Source: Alkaliphilus sp. B6464
GTDB taxonomy: Bacteria; Bacillota; Clostridia; Peptostreptococcales; Natronincolaceae
Assembly: GCF_018141165.1 (NCBI RefSeq)
Contig: NZ_CP058558.1
Coordinates: 62,001 to 126,000, forward strand
DNA length: 64,000 bases
Reading direction: 5' to 3'
Shown: one piece after another, positions 15,537 through 23,090 of the stretch
Layout: each line of letters opens with the position of its first letter
How positions within the stretch are numbered: position 1 is the stretch's first letter
Translations under genes and position numbers: made by a program
Notes under the pieces: generated by a model
Database searches by the model: none
What the model was told of the DNA's origin: nothing
The model's input: the letters and a program-made list of their open reading frames with translations, nothing else

Positions 15537-15743
15537 GTGAATAGAGAAGACTTAATAAATGTAATAGCAGATTTAGTTTTTGCCTATACAAATAAAGACG
15601 AGGAATTTCCTCATGATTTTGAAATTAATGCAATTACTAAGGCCTGTAATATACTAAGTAAAGAGTGCTCAGAAGATAAATATAATAAAGAATTATGGAA
15701 TCGAATTAGTGGTGAAATTTTTCAAAAAGATCATGGCTGCTAA
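15537..15743 (+). CDS. hypothetical protein, 68 aa
   Basis: GTG at 15537 is chosen because AGAGATGAT precedes it; TTG at 15513 and ATG at 15528 are in frame but worse placed. Helical acidic protein beginning VNREDLINVIADLVFAY. No family recognised. Confidence 0.6.
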   Translation: MNREDLINVIADLVFAYTNKDEEFPHDFEINAITKACNILSKECSEDKYNKELWNRISGEIFQKDHGC

Positions 15744-15780
15744 TATAATAAACTTTTTAATAATAATTGTTTTTGAAACT

Positions 15781-15812
15781 AAAACTCACATAGATATTCT
15801 ATGTGAGTTTTA
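15781..15812. terminator. bidirectional terminator
   Basis: AAAACTCACATAGA / TCTATGTGAGTTTT, loop TAT; shared by the convergent genes 15537 and 15810. Confidence 0.8.
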
Positions 15813-16226
15813 GAATTGTTTATTTTCAAAATATTTAATAATACTATTCAGTTCCATAACTAGAAATTCATATGTTATCCTCTGTGATGTAATGAAGCCA
15901 TCTATATTATCTCTGAAGTTTCCTTTGTCAAAATTTACATTATCTATACAATAATTTTTGACGGATTTTCTAAAACATTTAATTCTATTAATATCATACG
16001 GTTCTACTATTAACGACAATACATCTTCCGTATATTTATCTACAAAGATATATACTATTTTAAATAAAAATATCCTTTTTTCATAATAGGACAATTCCTC
16101 TGCATTAATATACGTCCCCAACTTATTAAACAATTTAAATATTGAAATATAATCTATTTCTTTCTCTGGATTAATATTTTCTACTATTATTTTTAGTTCA
16201 TTTAGTGTATCAACTATCTTTTTCAT
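15810..16226 (-). CDS. hypothetical protein, 138 aa
   Basis: ATG at 16226 behind GGGGTGTGAT. Helical soluble protein (MKKIVDTLNELKIIVENI ...), with no motif recognised. Possibly in the same transcript as the 18-aa peptide at 16402. Confidence 0.65.
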   Translation of the reverse strand: MKKIVDTLNELKIIVENINPEKEIDYISIFKLFNKLGTYINAEELSYYEKRIFLFKIVYIFVDKYTEDVLSLIVEPYDINRIKCFRKSVKNYCIDNVNFDKGNFRDNIDGFITSQRITYEFLVMELNSIIKYFENKQF

Positions 16227-16401
16227 TTATCACACCCCCAATTGTATAAACAAAACATTATCTCTATTACATTATTCATATATTTATACGACAATCAAGT
16301 TTTTACTAATTAATAAAAGATTAAATCTAAAATTTATTTTCATATATAAAAAAGAAATTATTTTTAAATAAGCGATATTATTCAGAGACTTAATCCTATT
16401 A

Positions 16402-16458
16402 TCAATTTAACAACTTGAAAATTAAATTTTTCTCATTAAGTTTAAGTTTTTCAAACAT
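16402..16458 (-). CDS. 18-aa peptide behind a strong promoter
   Basis: ATG at 16458 has an excellent AAAAGGAGA site and lies about 25 bases below a family promoter. Product MFEKLKLNEKNLIFKLLN, amphipathic. May be a real small protein or the leader peptide of 15810. Confidence 0.45.
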   Translation of the reverse strand: MFEKLKLNEKNLIFKLLN

Positions 16459-16483
16459 AATATTTCTCCTTTTCTTTATTTTA

Positions 16484-16498
16484 AACATAACACATAAA
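16484..16498 (-). promoter_or_regulatory. promoter of the TRTG/TATGTT family
   Basis: Minus strand reads TATGTG-T-TATGTT-TAAA, immediately after the terminator of the gene to its right. Confidence 0.65.
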
Positions 16499-16527
16499 AT
16501 AAGCCTATCATATGATAGGCTATTTTA
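16496..16527. terminator. bidirectional terminator
   Basis: AAAATAGCCTATC / GATAGGCTATTTT stem. Ends 16605-16796; its T-run merges with the next promoter. Confidence 0.75.
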
Positions 16528-16604
16528 TATACATACATTCTAACTAACGGTGCAATAATATAACTCCAATCTAAAACTAAAGTAAAACTGGTATTTTAGA
16601 CGAT

Positions 16605-16796
16605 TTAATCATTTATAGTCTCGGGTTCTATAAGTCTATGGTTTTCCAATACCGCCTTTACATATAGTCCAAATTCTGAATCATCAACATACCACTTACC
16701 TTCTTCTACAGTACGTTTTAAATCTTTATGGTGATTTAAAATTTCAGCCAAAACATTGAACAATTCACCCTTTTTTAAAGATGATAAACTTTTCAA
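16605..16796 (-). CDS. hypothetical protein, 63 aa
   Basis: TTG at 16796 is chosen since AAGGAGGGCGAC lies just before it; the frame extends upstream to an ATG without a site. Small helical protein with GKWYVDDSEFGLYVKAVLENH. Family unknown. Confidence 0.6.
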   Translation of the reverse strand: MKSLSSLKKGELFNVLAEILNHHKDLKRTVEEGKWYVDDSEFGLYVKAVLENHRLIEPETIND

Positions 16797-16874
16797 AAGG
16801 TCGCCCTCCTTATATGGTCTAATCTTCACATAGTACAATAATATCTTTATTTAACAAATTAAACAAAACTAAAC

Positions 16875-16900
16875 TAATAGCCTATCATAAGATAGGCTTA
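16875..16900 (-). terminator. terminator of 16904-17278
   Basis: AAGCCTATC / GATAGGCTA hairpin, nearly the same sequence as the terminator at 16496. Confidence 0.6.
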
Positions 16901-16903
16901 TGA

Positions 16904-17278
16904 TTATGCTACTGCTCTCTGTATCTTGTCTCTATAATCATTGACAATCTTTGTAGCAATCAACTCTGGTGCAGAATGGATAAGTGTATATAATCCAATC
17001 TCATGAATCTTCCTGAAGATATGATCCTCTAGTTGTCTAGGTGTAAATTCTAAACTCTTGCTTTCAATTTCCTGAATTTTAAGGTCTATATATTTTTCAC
17101 CAATAATGTAAGTTATAAGTCTGTCATCAACATCTGTAGGAATCCTTTTTAAGATTACTTGAGTAGTCTTAAATTCGTCAACAGCCTCTCTTATTTCCTT
17201 AATATTATCTAATCTCAAGTTAACCTTTCCATAAATTAAATCTCTCAAAGTTATATAAAACTGTTTTGTTTTATTCAT
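16904..17278 (-). CDS. hypothetical protein, 124 aa
   Basis: ATG at 17278 behind AAGGGAATATGG. Helical protein with a basic start (MNKTKQFYITLRDLIYGKV) and no known motif. Probably transcribed alone. Confidence 0.65.
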   Translation of the reverse strand: MNKTKQFYITLRDLIYGKVNLRLDNIKEIREAVDEFKTTQVILKRIPTDVDDRLITYIIGEKYIDLKIQEIESKSLEFTPRQLEDHIFRKIHEIGLYTLIHSAPELIATKIVNDYRDKIQRAVA

Positions 17279-17364
17279 GATCCATATTCCCTTTTATTGT
17301 ACTTTAATTTTTTCATTGTGACTTAATAGTTATCAATAATTTTTGTAATTTGATTCTTTAGATC

Positions 17365-17703
17365 TTATTTTGTTTTTTCTTTACTCTCAGTATCTCCATA
17401 ACAGTGTTTATAGTTTTCTATTTCTCTCAATAATTCTGTAATATATGATTGGTACAACCATATTAATGTTTCTGCGTCAAAATATAATTTCGGAGATTTA
17501 TTAATCAGTGTAAATGCGTCTGCTTCTTTAGGATCAGAAACTCCCCAACTTTTTTTAATCTCTTGTTGTTCTGCTATTTCATTTCTTAAATAGCAGAGAT
17601 ATCCCCATATATCTTCCCTTGCAATAGGGATATATTTTAAGGCATCTGTTATCATTTTTACATCATCATCTCTTGTTTCAAATTTAATAAATTTTTGAGA
17701 CAT
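17365..17703 (-). CDS. hypothetical protein, 112 aa
   Basis: ATG at 17703 behind TTGGAGGAGTG. Mostly helical, with tryptophan-rich segments (DIWGYLCYLRNEIAEQQ, AETLIWLYQSY). No family recognised. Confidence 0.65.
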   Translation of the reverse strand: MSQKFIKFETRDDDVKMITDALKYIPIAREDIWGYLCYLRNEIAEQQEIKKSWGVSDPKEADAFTLINKSPKLYFDAETLIWLYQSYITELLREIENYKHCYGDTESKEKTK

Positions 17704-17832
17704 TAATAATCACTCCTCCAATTTATCAAGCATATAAATACCTTTTGATAATTATTCAATCCATTAAAGTTTTATATATGATATATAGGTTTTACTACAA
17801 AACTCAAGTAAAAATTGGACTTTATAAATTCT

Positions 17833-17862
17833 CACAAAAACAGTACCAAATGGTACTGTTTT
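17833..17862 (-). terminator. terminator of the Dam-like gene
   Basis: AAACAGTACC / GGTACTGTTT, loop ATTT, with T-run on the minus strand. Confidence 0.75.
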
Positions 17863-18847
17863 AAATTGTATATACTCTATTGATTTTTTCTATTTCAGGA
17901 TATAAATATAGATCTTCAATAAATTTAGCATTGTCATATGTTAAAAGTATATCCGCTCCCGGACATCCTTTGTATAGACTATCTAACAAAGTATTAAGTT
18001 TAACATGCTGTTCTTCATTAAAATAACAGTAATATAAGTCTTTGCCTTTAACATAATATGGAGGATCTATGAATATTGTAGTAAAAGGATTCCAATACAT
18101 TTCTTCAATTAGTTCACAAGCATCCATATTCAAAACAGTAATCCTGTCTTTCATAAGGTTAATTTTTTCAATTCTTTTACATATAGTATTCGGACTCCAT
18201 CTTGATAACAAGTCTTTTTTGCTGCCATTTCTACCACCTAACGGATTAGCCTTATATATGCCAGAATAGGCTAATCTATTTACTACTAATAAGGCCCATG
18301 CTGCCTCGAACAGATCACAATTACTATAATTATTTGTTATAATTTCTCTTGATTTAAAGAAATCTTTATGAGTAGGTTCGTAGTTTTTAATTTTATCAAT
18401 TAGCATATCTGGATTTTCTTTTATTATTGAAAATAAAGAAAATACACCATAATCTAAATCATTTAATATCAAATTTTTTATAACACCTGCTTCAAGCAAA
18501 GACAAGCCTACACTTGATCCTCCACAAAATGCCTCACCAAAAGTATCTATATTTGTTTTCTGCAATTTAGAATATAAATACTCTATTAACTTGCTCTTAC
18601 CACCCGGATATCTTAATGGAGAGAGTCTTTTATTCAATGGGATAGGGGCTTTAAAATAAATGCTGTTTTCAGTAGATTTATCTTCTAAAATTAATAAAAA
18701 CTTGTGCTTCACATTATCTATATCACTATAGTAGGTATAGCCATCACAATCATTGCACCAAAACCCTTGTCCAAATTTATCTAAATCAAATTCATCTGCT
18801 GTAGATTCGTAACCACAAAATCCACATGTTAATAAAATATTATTCAT
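17861..18847 (-). CDS. D12-class N6-adenine DNA methyltransferase with zinc-ribbon N-terminus, 328 aa
   Basis: Transfers methyl from S-adenosylmethionine to adenine in DNA. RYPGGKSK (about residues 79-86) and TFGEAFCGGSSVGL are the SAM-site motifs of the Dam/DpnM (D12) class, and DPPYY (about 261) is the catalytic motif. Before them lies an unusual N-terminal ribbon with CGFC (8-11) and CNDC (31-34). ATG at 18847 is chosen (GAGGAAG before it); an upstream ATG at 18892 is in frame but its site touches it. No endonuclease gene is nearby, so it is probably an orphan protective or regulatory methylase. Own family promoter at 18954. Confidence 0.85.
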   Translation of the reverse strand: MNNILLTCGFCGYESTADEFDLDKFGQGFWCNDCDGYTYYSDIDNVKHKFLLILEDKSTENSIYFKAPIPLNKRLSPLRYPGGKSKLIEYLYSKLQKTNIDTFGEAFCGGSSVGLSLLEAGVIKNLILNDLDYGVFSLFSIIKENPDMLIDKIKNYEPTHKDFFKSREIITNNYSNCDLFEAAWALLVVNRLAYSGIYKANPLGGRNGSKKDLLSRWSPNTICKRIEKINLMKDRITVLNMDACELIEEMYWNPFTTIFIDPPYYVKGKDLYYCYFNEEQHVKLNTLLDSLYKGCPGADILLTYDNAKFIEDLYLYPEIEKINRVYTI

Positions 18848-18953
18848 GCACATACTTCCTCGCTTGTTTATTAATATTCCTTTTCTGTTCATCTCTCTTT
18901 TAGATCAAACGGTCAATATTATAACATTATGAAAATCATTAATTACTTTTTTT

Positions 18954-18967
18954 AACATAACACATGA
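18954..18967 (-). promoter_or_regulatory. promoter of the TRTG/TATGTT family (Dam-like gene)
   Basis: Minus strand reads ATGTG-T-TATGTT-AAAA; full consensus. Confidence 0.65.
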
Positions 18968-19033
18968 AATTAAGTTCAAAAGTATGCCAGTTCATAACAC
19001 CTCAAAACTTTATACTATGTACCTAATGCGTAC

Positions 19034-19315
19034 TTAGGCATGTTTTATCTCATTTATAATGTTCTCAATTTCATTCTCAAGACTTCTTCTCTCTAAATAA
19101 GAAAGTCTTTCCCATATAATCAATTTCTCATTATCTGATTTTTGCAGATATCTTTTGCTAAACTCTCTATTATCTACTTTATCTATTAAAACTGTAGGAT
19201 GTGATATCCCTGTATATTCTAAACTTGCCTCACGACAAATAGGACATATTTTAGATCCTACCTCTACCAATCCTTCATATGAACATACGTTACAAATTGA
19301 ATAATCTCCTAACAT
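19034..19315 (-). CDS. zinc-ribbon protein, 93 aa
   Basis: ATG at 19315 behind AAGGAGGATATA. CNVC (8-11) and CPIC (24-27) form a zinc ribbon, followed by a helical tail (residues 45-93) rich in Glu/Lys/Arg. Family not recognised. Confidence 0.65.
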   Translation of the reverse strand: MLGDYSICNVCSYEGLVEVGSKICPICREASLEYTGISHPTVLIDKVDNREFSKRYLQKSDNEKLIIWERLSYLERRSLENEIENIINEIKHA

Positions 19316-19420
19316 AACTATATATCCTCCTTATATAAACATCATCTTTTAGTTAAAATCCAAATATAGATAACTGCAATATTCTGGGCAAACATCTACT
19401 CATATTGCAAGTAAAATATA

Positions 19421-19450
19421 AAGCAGCCCCTTTTAAAGAGGCTGCTAATA
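19421..19450 (-). terminator. terminator of the TIM-barrel gene
   Basis: AGCAGCCTCTTT / AAAGGGGCTGCT hairpin with T-rich minus-strand tail. Confidence 0.65.
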
Positions 19451-20380
19451 AATATATTTTTCATAACCGATATTCTTTATAGTATTGATTGTAGTTTTTA
19501 AGTTCAATGCATTAGTATGGTCCTTTTCCAAAATTTCAAGCGTAATTCTGCCTTTATACCCTGTTTCTTCTAATGTTTTTATAACTTTCTTTAATCTATC
19601 AATATCATTTGGAGTTTCATGAAAAGGGGTTCCATGCTTTTCTTCAATTTCACCGAAATCTTTTACATTAGCCAAATGAATTAAACAAAGAGTGTCTGAA
19701 TATGCTCTAATGAAATCTTCAATCTTTCTATTCTTCTTAGTGACATCAAGTTTGTCATAATTACATACTGATTGTGCATGGCAAATATCTAATACTGCTT
19801 TTATATTAGATAATTTTAGACTTCTAATTACTTCTGGCAAATCAAAATCTTTGCCATAGTTAAATCCATACACTTTTCCATTTTCATAAGTAAAAATGCA
19901 ATGGTTTTCAATACCTAATATAACAGAAGGATATTTTGATATAATATAATTATTTAGATACTGTAAATCTTTTTTCAACATATCAATCTCTTTAGTTCTT
20001 CTATTTATCAAATCAAACTTACTATATAATTCAAGTTCATAATGTCCACCTGCATGAATTATTACAATTGGATTATCAACTTTACAAACATGATGAGCCA
20101 TTTCAATTGATTGCTTGATAATGTTTAGATTTCTTGCTCTTTCATTCGAAGTTAAATTTCCTACACTTATATGCCAATTTTCTTCATTTCTCATTGGAGC
20201 ATGTACTGCATAGGCCGTCATGTCAAGTTCATTTAGAAGTTTTAAGCCATCATTAGAATTTGTTGGAACCATAAAAGTTTTAATATCAGTATATACTTCA
20301 ATAGAATCAACACCTTTTTGTTTCCTATCCATTAATTGATTAAATTCTAATTTACTTTTGCCACCTATCATCATTGACAT
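19445..20380 (-). CDS. sugar-phosphate isomerase/epimerase-like TIM barrel (AP endonuclease 2 family), 311 aa
   Basis: ATG at 20380 behind GGAAAGGATG. Motifs along the barrel fit the xylose isomerase-like/AP endonuclease 2 fold: SIEVYTDI, AVHAPM, IVIHAGGHYE, LGIENH, AVLDICHAQS, LIHLANVKDFGE, GTPFH and ITLEILE. The metal ligands (His, Glu, Asp, His, Glu) are in place. Family members include sugar isomerases and endonuclease IV; the phosphate-binding zinc cluster of endonuclease IV is not obvious, so DNA repair is only a possibility. Transcribed alone. Confidence 0.8.
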   Translation of the reverse strand: MSMMIGGKSKLEFNQLMDRKQKGVDSIEVYTDIKTFMVPTNSNDGLKLLNELDMTAYAVHAPMRNEENWHISVGNLTSNERARNLNIIKQSIEMAHHVCKVDNPIVIIHAGGHYELELYSKFDLINRRTKEIDMLKKDLQYLNNYIISKYPSVILGIENHCIFTYENGKVYGFNYGKDFDLPEVIRSLKLSNIKAVLDICHAQSVCNYDKLDVTKKNRKIEDFIRAYSDTLCLIHLANVKDFGEIEEKHGTPFHETPNDIDRLKKVIKTLEETGYKGRITLEILEKDHTNALNLKTTINTIKNIGYEKYIY

Positions 20381-20471
20381 CGCATCCTTTCCTAATTGCT
20401 AATTAAGAAAGAATAGTTCAAGATTTTAATAAATATCAAGTACTATGATTTAAAACACTCCTAAAATCAAC

Positions 20472-20514
20472 AAAAAAATGTAAAAGATAGTGTTCAAAGT
20501 CACCATCTCTTACA
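20472..20514 (-). terminator. terminator of the MazG-like gene
   Basis: TGTAAGAGATGGTG / CACTATCTTTTACA hairpin with TTTTTTT on the minus strand. Confidence 0.7.
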
Positions 20515-20517
20515 TTC

Positions 20518-21174
20518 TTAATCTAATTTTACATAACCTTTTTTAATTAATTTATTTACATGTCCATCAAATAACATCTTTATATCAATATTATATTTTT
20601 CATTCATAATATAAATTAAATCGAAACAATATTGAATAATGTTATATAGTTCATAAACATATTTATAATTTGATGCATTAATATCCATTATTGGTTTTTC
20701 TCCATTTTCACCTGTAAATTTGCTCAATTTAGCGATAATTCCCATGGACTTTATAATAGAGTTCATTGTTTCTGAAATTGATGTATCCTTGGTCCTTCTT
20801 GGGAGATGGAAATATTTACAGTTGTTTTTGTATTCAAAGATAATTTCGTCATCTTCTTCGATATAATCATCAAATACTGACTTTGTATCCATTCCATTAG
20901 TTTCAAATACGAATAATTGAGATACACAAACTTGTGCTATATCCATAATTTCAAATAAGAATTCATTAATTAATTTCTTATAGTCACTTCTTATGCGATT
21001 TAGTTCATCATCACTTAGTAAAAGCCAATTAATATTATATTTTTCCTCAAACTTACTTAATGTTTCAAAGGCCTCATTACATTCCGATATTTCTTCTACT
21101 AATTTTTTAAATGTAGTATTCACATCAGGGGTAAGTAAATTAAGTTGAGGTAATTTCATAATATATTTATTCAT
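20518..21174 (-). CDS. MazG-like all-alpha NTP pyrophosphatase, 218 aa
   Basis: ATG at 21174 behind GAGGAGGAAT. All-helical. KLVEEISECNEAFETL and FLFEIMDIAQVCVSQL give the EExxE and ExxD metal-binding pattern of MazG/dimeric dUTPase-type phosphohydrolases, which hydrolyse dNTPs to monophosphates. A second helical half (ETMNSIIKSMGIIAKLSKF ...) resembles a degenerate repeat of the fold. Phages and plasmids use such enzymes to adjust nucleotide or alarmone pools. Substrate unknown. Confidence 0.65.
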   Translation of the reverse strand: MNKYIMKLPQLNLLTPDVNTTFKKLVEEISECNEAFETLSKFEEKYNINWLLLSDDELNRIRSDYKKLINEFLFEIMDIAQVCVSQLFVFETNGMDTKSVFDDYIEEDDEIIFEYKNNCKYFHLPRRTKDTSISETMNSIIKSMGIIAKLSKFTGENGEKPIMDINASNYKYVYELYNIIQYCFDLIYIMNEKYNIDIKMLFDGHVNKLIKKGYVKLD

Positions 21175-21430
21175 GATTATTCCTCCTCTATCTAATATAT
21201 TTACAATTATATTGATAATTCTATCAGAATCAAATTTATCTAATATATTGCATAATCACAAGACTACTAATTATAATCACTAGTCTTTTACTTTTAATTA
21301 TAAGTAAAATATTTGCGAAATTCTATGTAAAATTGTTTAACTATTCCTCATTAAAGTTTTAAATAATTTTAATCTTTGGGAGTGTAACTTTCAAGTTCAG
21401 ATAAGAAAAATACTCACAATAAATAAAAAT

Positions 21431-21454
21431 AAACTATTCGATATTGAATAGTTT
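21431..21454 (-). terminator. terminator of 21453-21725
   Basis: AAACTATTC / GAATAGTTT stem overlapping the stop codon. Confidence 0.6.
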
Positions 21455-21725
21455 ACTGGAGGCTTTGTAATTCAGCAATAAGTTGTGTAAATTTACTTTT
21501 ATCTTTAATATCATCAGTTTTAAGTTTTAATAAATTATCTGATTCACTATTGCTTTTTGAGATGCTAAAATACTGATTAGTAACATCTTTTACATTCTTG
21601 TTTAATTTATCAGAAACCTCTTTTAATAAATGAATTTTATTTTTTCCTTTTTGATTTTGATTTACATATTCAATTAAAAATTTATTTTCATGATTACTCC
21701 AATTCTCTTTTTTTGCTACTGACAT
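21453..21725 (-). CDS. Myb/SANT-like small protein, 90 aa
   Basis: ATG at 21725 behind CAGGAGGTT. The segment ENWSNHENKFLIEYVNQ ... LLKEVSDKLNKNVKDVTNQYF has the spaced aromatics and three-helix pattern of Myb/SANT-like domains such as the RsfA family, which bind DNA. The C-terminal part is a coiled helix. Family placement is by eye; could be a regulator. Confidence 0.5.
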   Translation of the reverse strand: MSVAKKENWSNHENKFLIEYVNQNQKGKNKIHLLKEVSDKLNKNVKDVTNQYFSISKSNSESDNLLKLKTDDIKDKSKFTQLIAELQSLQ

Positions 21726-22035
21726 ATTTCTAACCTCCTGTTTGATATAGTCCTATGTAATGAATTTATATTTCTATAAACCAAGGAGTCTTGTTATTTA
21801 TGAATATTATTTCTATCATGCATAAGGCTAATATTATCAAAAATTATTACTATAACTATTTCAATATTTTTTCAAACGTTCATCTTTAACATTAATTCGC
21901 CTTTTAATATTTTTAATAAATTTCATAAAACTTATAAATTCATATACTTACTAATATAATATACCTAATTATCTTTTTCTTTTCTACATTAAATATATAT
22001 TTTTGTGAAAATAGGTCTCATTGACTATAAAAATT
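21726..22035. other. intergenic region, nothing recognised
   Basis: Very AT-rich gap; no frame with a start and binding site was found, nor a family promoter. Confidence 0.5.
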
Positions 22036-22066
22036 AAAGTCTTGACATGTCAAGACCTATTTTTTG
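22036..22066. terminator. hairpin terminator
   Basis: Palindrome GTCTTGACATGTCAAGAC with T-run to its right and A/T-rich left side; works in either direction. Confidence 0.55.
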
Positions 22067-22071
22067 TTTCA

Positions 22072-22203
22072 CTATAACACTTCATCAAGTAATTCATTAG
22101 AAACACCAACGATTGTACCGGACATTTCAAAATAACCTTTGCTTCTAATTAATTCAATGATATTAGTTATTAAATTATGATGATCATGCTAACAACAATG
22201 CAT
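22072..22203 (-). pseudogene. small gene remnant with an in-frame TAG
   Basis: The minus strand encodes a protein-like run ending FEMSGTIVGVSNELLDEVL and TAG at 22072. The only in-frame ATG (22203) is followed after four codons by TAG. Probably a decayed gene. Confidence 0.35.
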
Positions 22204-22313
22204 GTTTTTTCTGCTTTATTTCAAGTATTTTTATTAGACTTATTGCTTGAAATTTATTCTTCGTTCATATATAATTTAATACTTATGTGATAAATACAAG
22301 AGGGGGAAAACAT

Positions 22314-22874
22314 ATGGATAATAAAAAGCAAAAAACAGTGTATTTTTTGCTTTCATACACTGGCACATGGCTTAGTCAATTAATTAAATATGCCACTAAA
22401 ATAGAATATCCTCATGTCTCTATTTCATTAGACAGAGATTTTAATGAATTGTATTCTTTTGGCCGTCAAAATCCCCTAAATCCATTTTCAGCAGGTTTTG
22501 TTAAAGAAGATATAGAGAATGGTGTTTATGCCTACTTCCCTAATACTATTTGTTCTATATATGCTTTAGATATTACTTATGAAGAATACGACAAACTAGT
22601 TCTAAGTTTATGTGAATTCAAAAAAGAAAGCAGTAAGTATAAATATAACTTTATCGGACTATTTGGAGTAATCATCAATAAACCTTTAAATAGAGAAAAT
22701 TGCTATTTTTGTTCCCAATTTGTTTCCCAACTTTTAAATAATAGTGGGATAGAATTGTTTGATAAACCTAGTGAATTAATAACATCGGTTGACTTTATTC
22801 GTTCTGAAAAACTAATTCATATGTACACTGGTAAACTCAATAACCCAATTTCATCACTGTCATTTGAACTTTAA
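22314..22874 (+). CDS. NlpC/P60-like (YiiX/YebB type) cysteine hydrolase, 186 aa
   Basis: ATG at 22314 behind AGAGGGGGAAA; an earlier in-frame start lacks a site. YPHVSISLD near the N-terminus and NCYFCSQFVSQLL near residue 140 give the His and Cys of the circularly permuted papain-like fold, in permuted order (His before Cys). Relatives cleave peptide or lipid amide/ester bonds. No signal peptide is visible, so it may act inside the cell. Reading-frame debris follows at 22880. Confidence 0.65.
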   Translation: MDNKKQKTVYFLLSYTGTWLSQLIKYATKIEYPHVSISLDRDFNELYSFGRQNPLNPFSAGFVKEDIENGVYAYFPNTICSIYALDITYEEYDKLVLSLCEFKKESSKYKYNFIGLFGVIINKPLNRENCYFCSQFVSQLLNNSGIELFDKPSELITSVDFIRSEKLIHMYTGKLNNPISSLSFEL

Positions 22875-22879
22875 AAGGA

Positions 22880-23080
22880 GTGATTTGCTTTTGTACATAT
22901 TGTAAAGATAATTACAGAGATATTTAGAGAAGAATTAACAATAAAGGGAACCTTGAATTCGCAGGAGATGGAGTTTATAATGTTAATAAATATGAGTAGA
23001 TGTACTAGATGGATACGATTGCAAAACCTTTAAATGTTTTAGGACTAATTAAGAAAATAAATAATAAAATCCCCTTATAA
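22880..23080 (+). pseudogene. small gene broken by three in-frame TAG codons
   Basis: Behind AAAAGGAGTG a frame reads CFCTYCKDNYRDI, TAG (22925), RRINNKGNLEFAGDGVYNVN-KYE, TAG (22997), MY, TAG (23006), MDTIAKPLNVLGLIKKINN and TAA in the terminator loop. No TAA or TGA interrupts it. The segments look like one protein of about 65 residues with glutamine (CAG) as the likely original codons. Decay by repeated C-to-T change or TAG readthrough are the alternatives. Confidence 0.45.
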
Positions 23081-23090
23081 GGGGATTTTT
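23067..23090. terminator. bidirectional terminator
   Basis: AAAATCCCC / GGGGATTTTT, loop TTATAA; ends the C5 methylase gene on the minus strand and the debris on the plus strand. Confidence 0.8.

Noticed and set aside
19445-20380. Endonuclease IV assignment for the TIM-barrel gene
   Set aside because: The general barrel motifs fit but the three-zinc phosphate site typical of endonuclease IV was not apparent, so only the superfamily is claimed.
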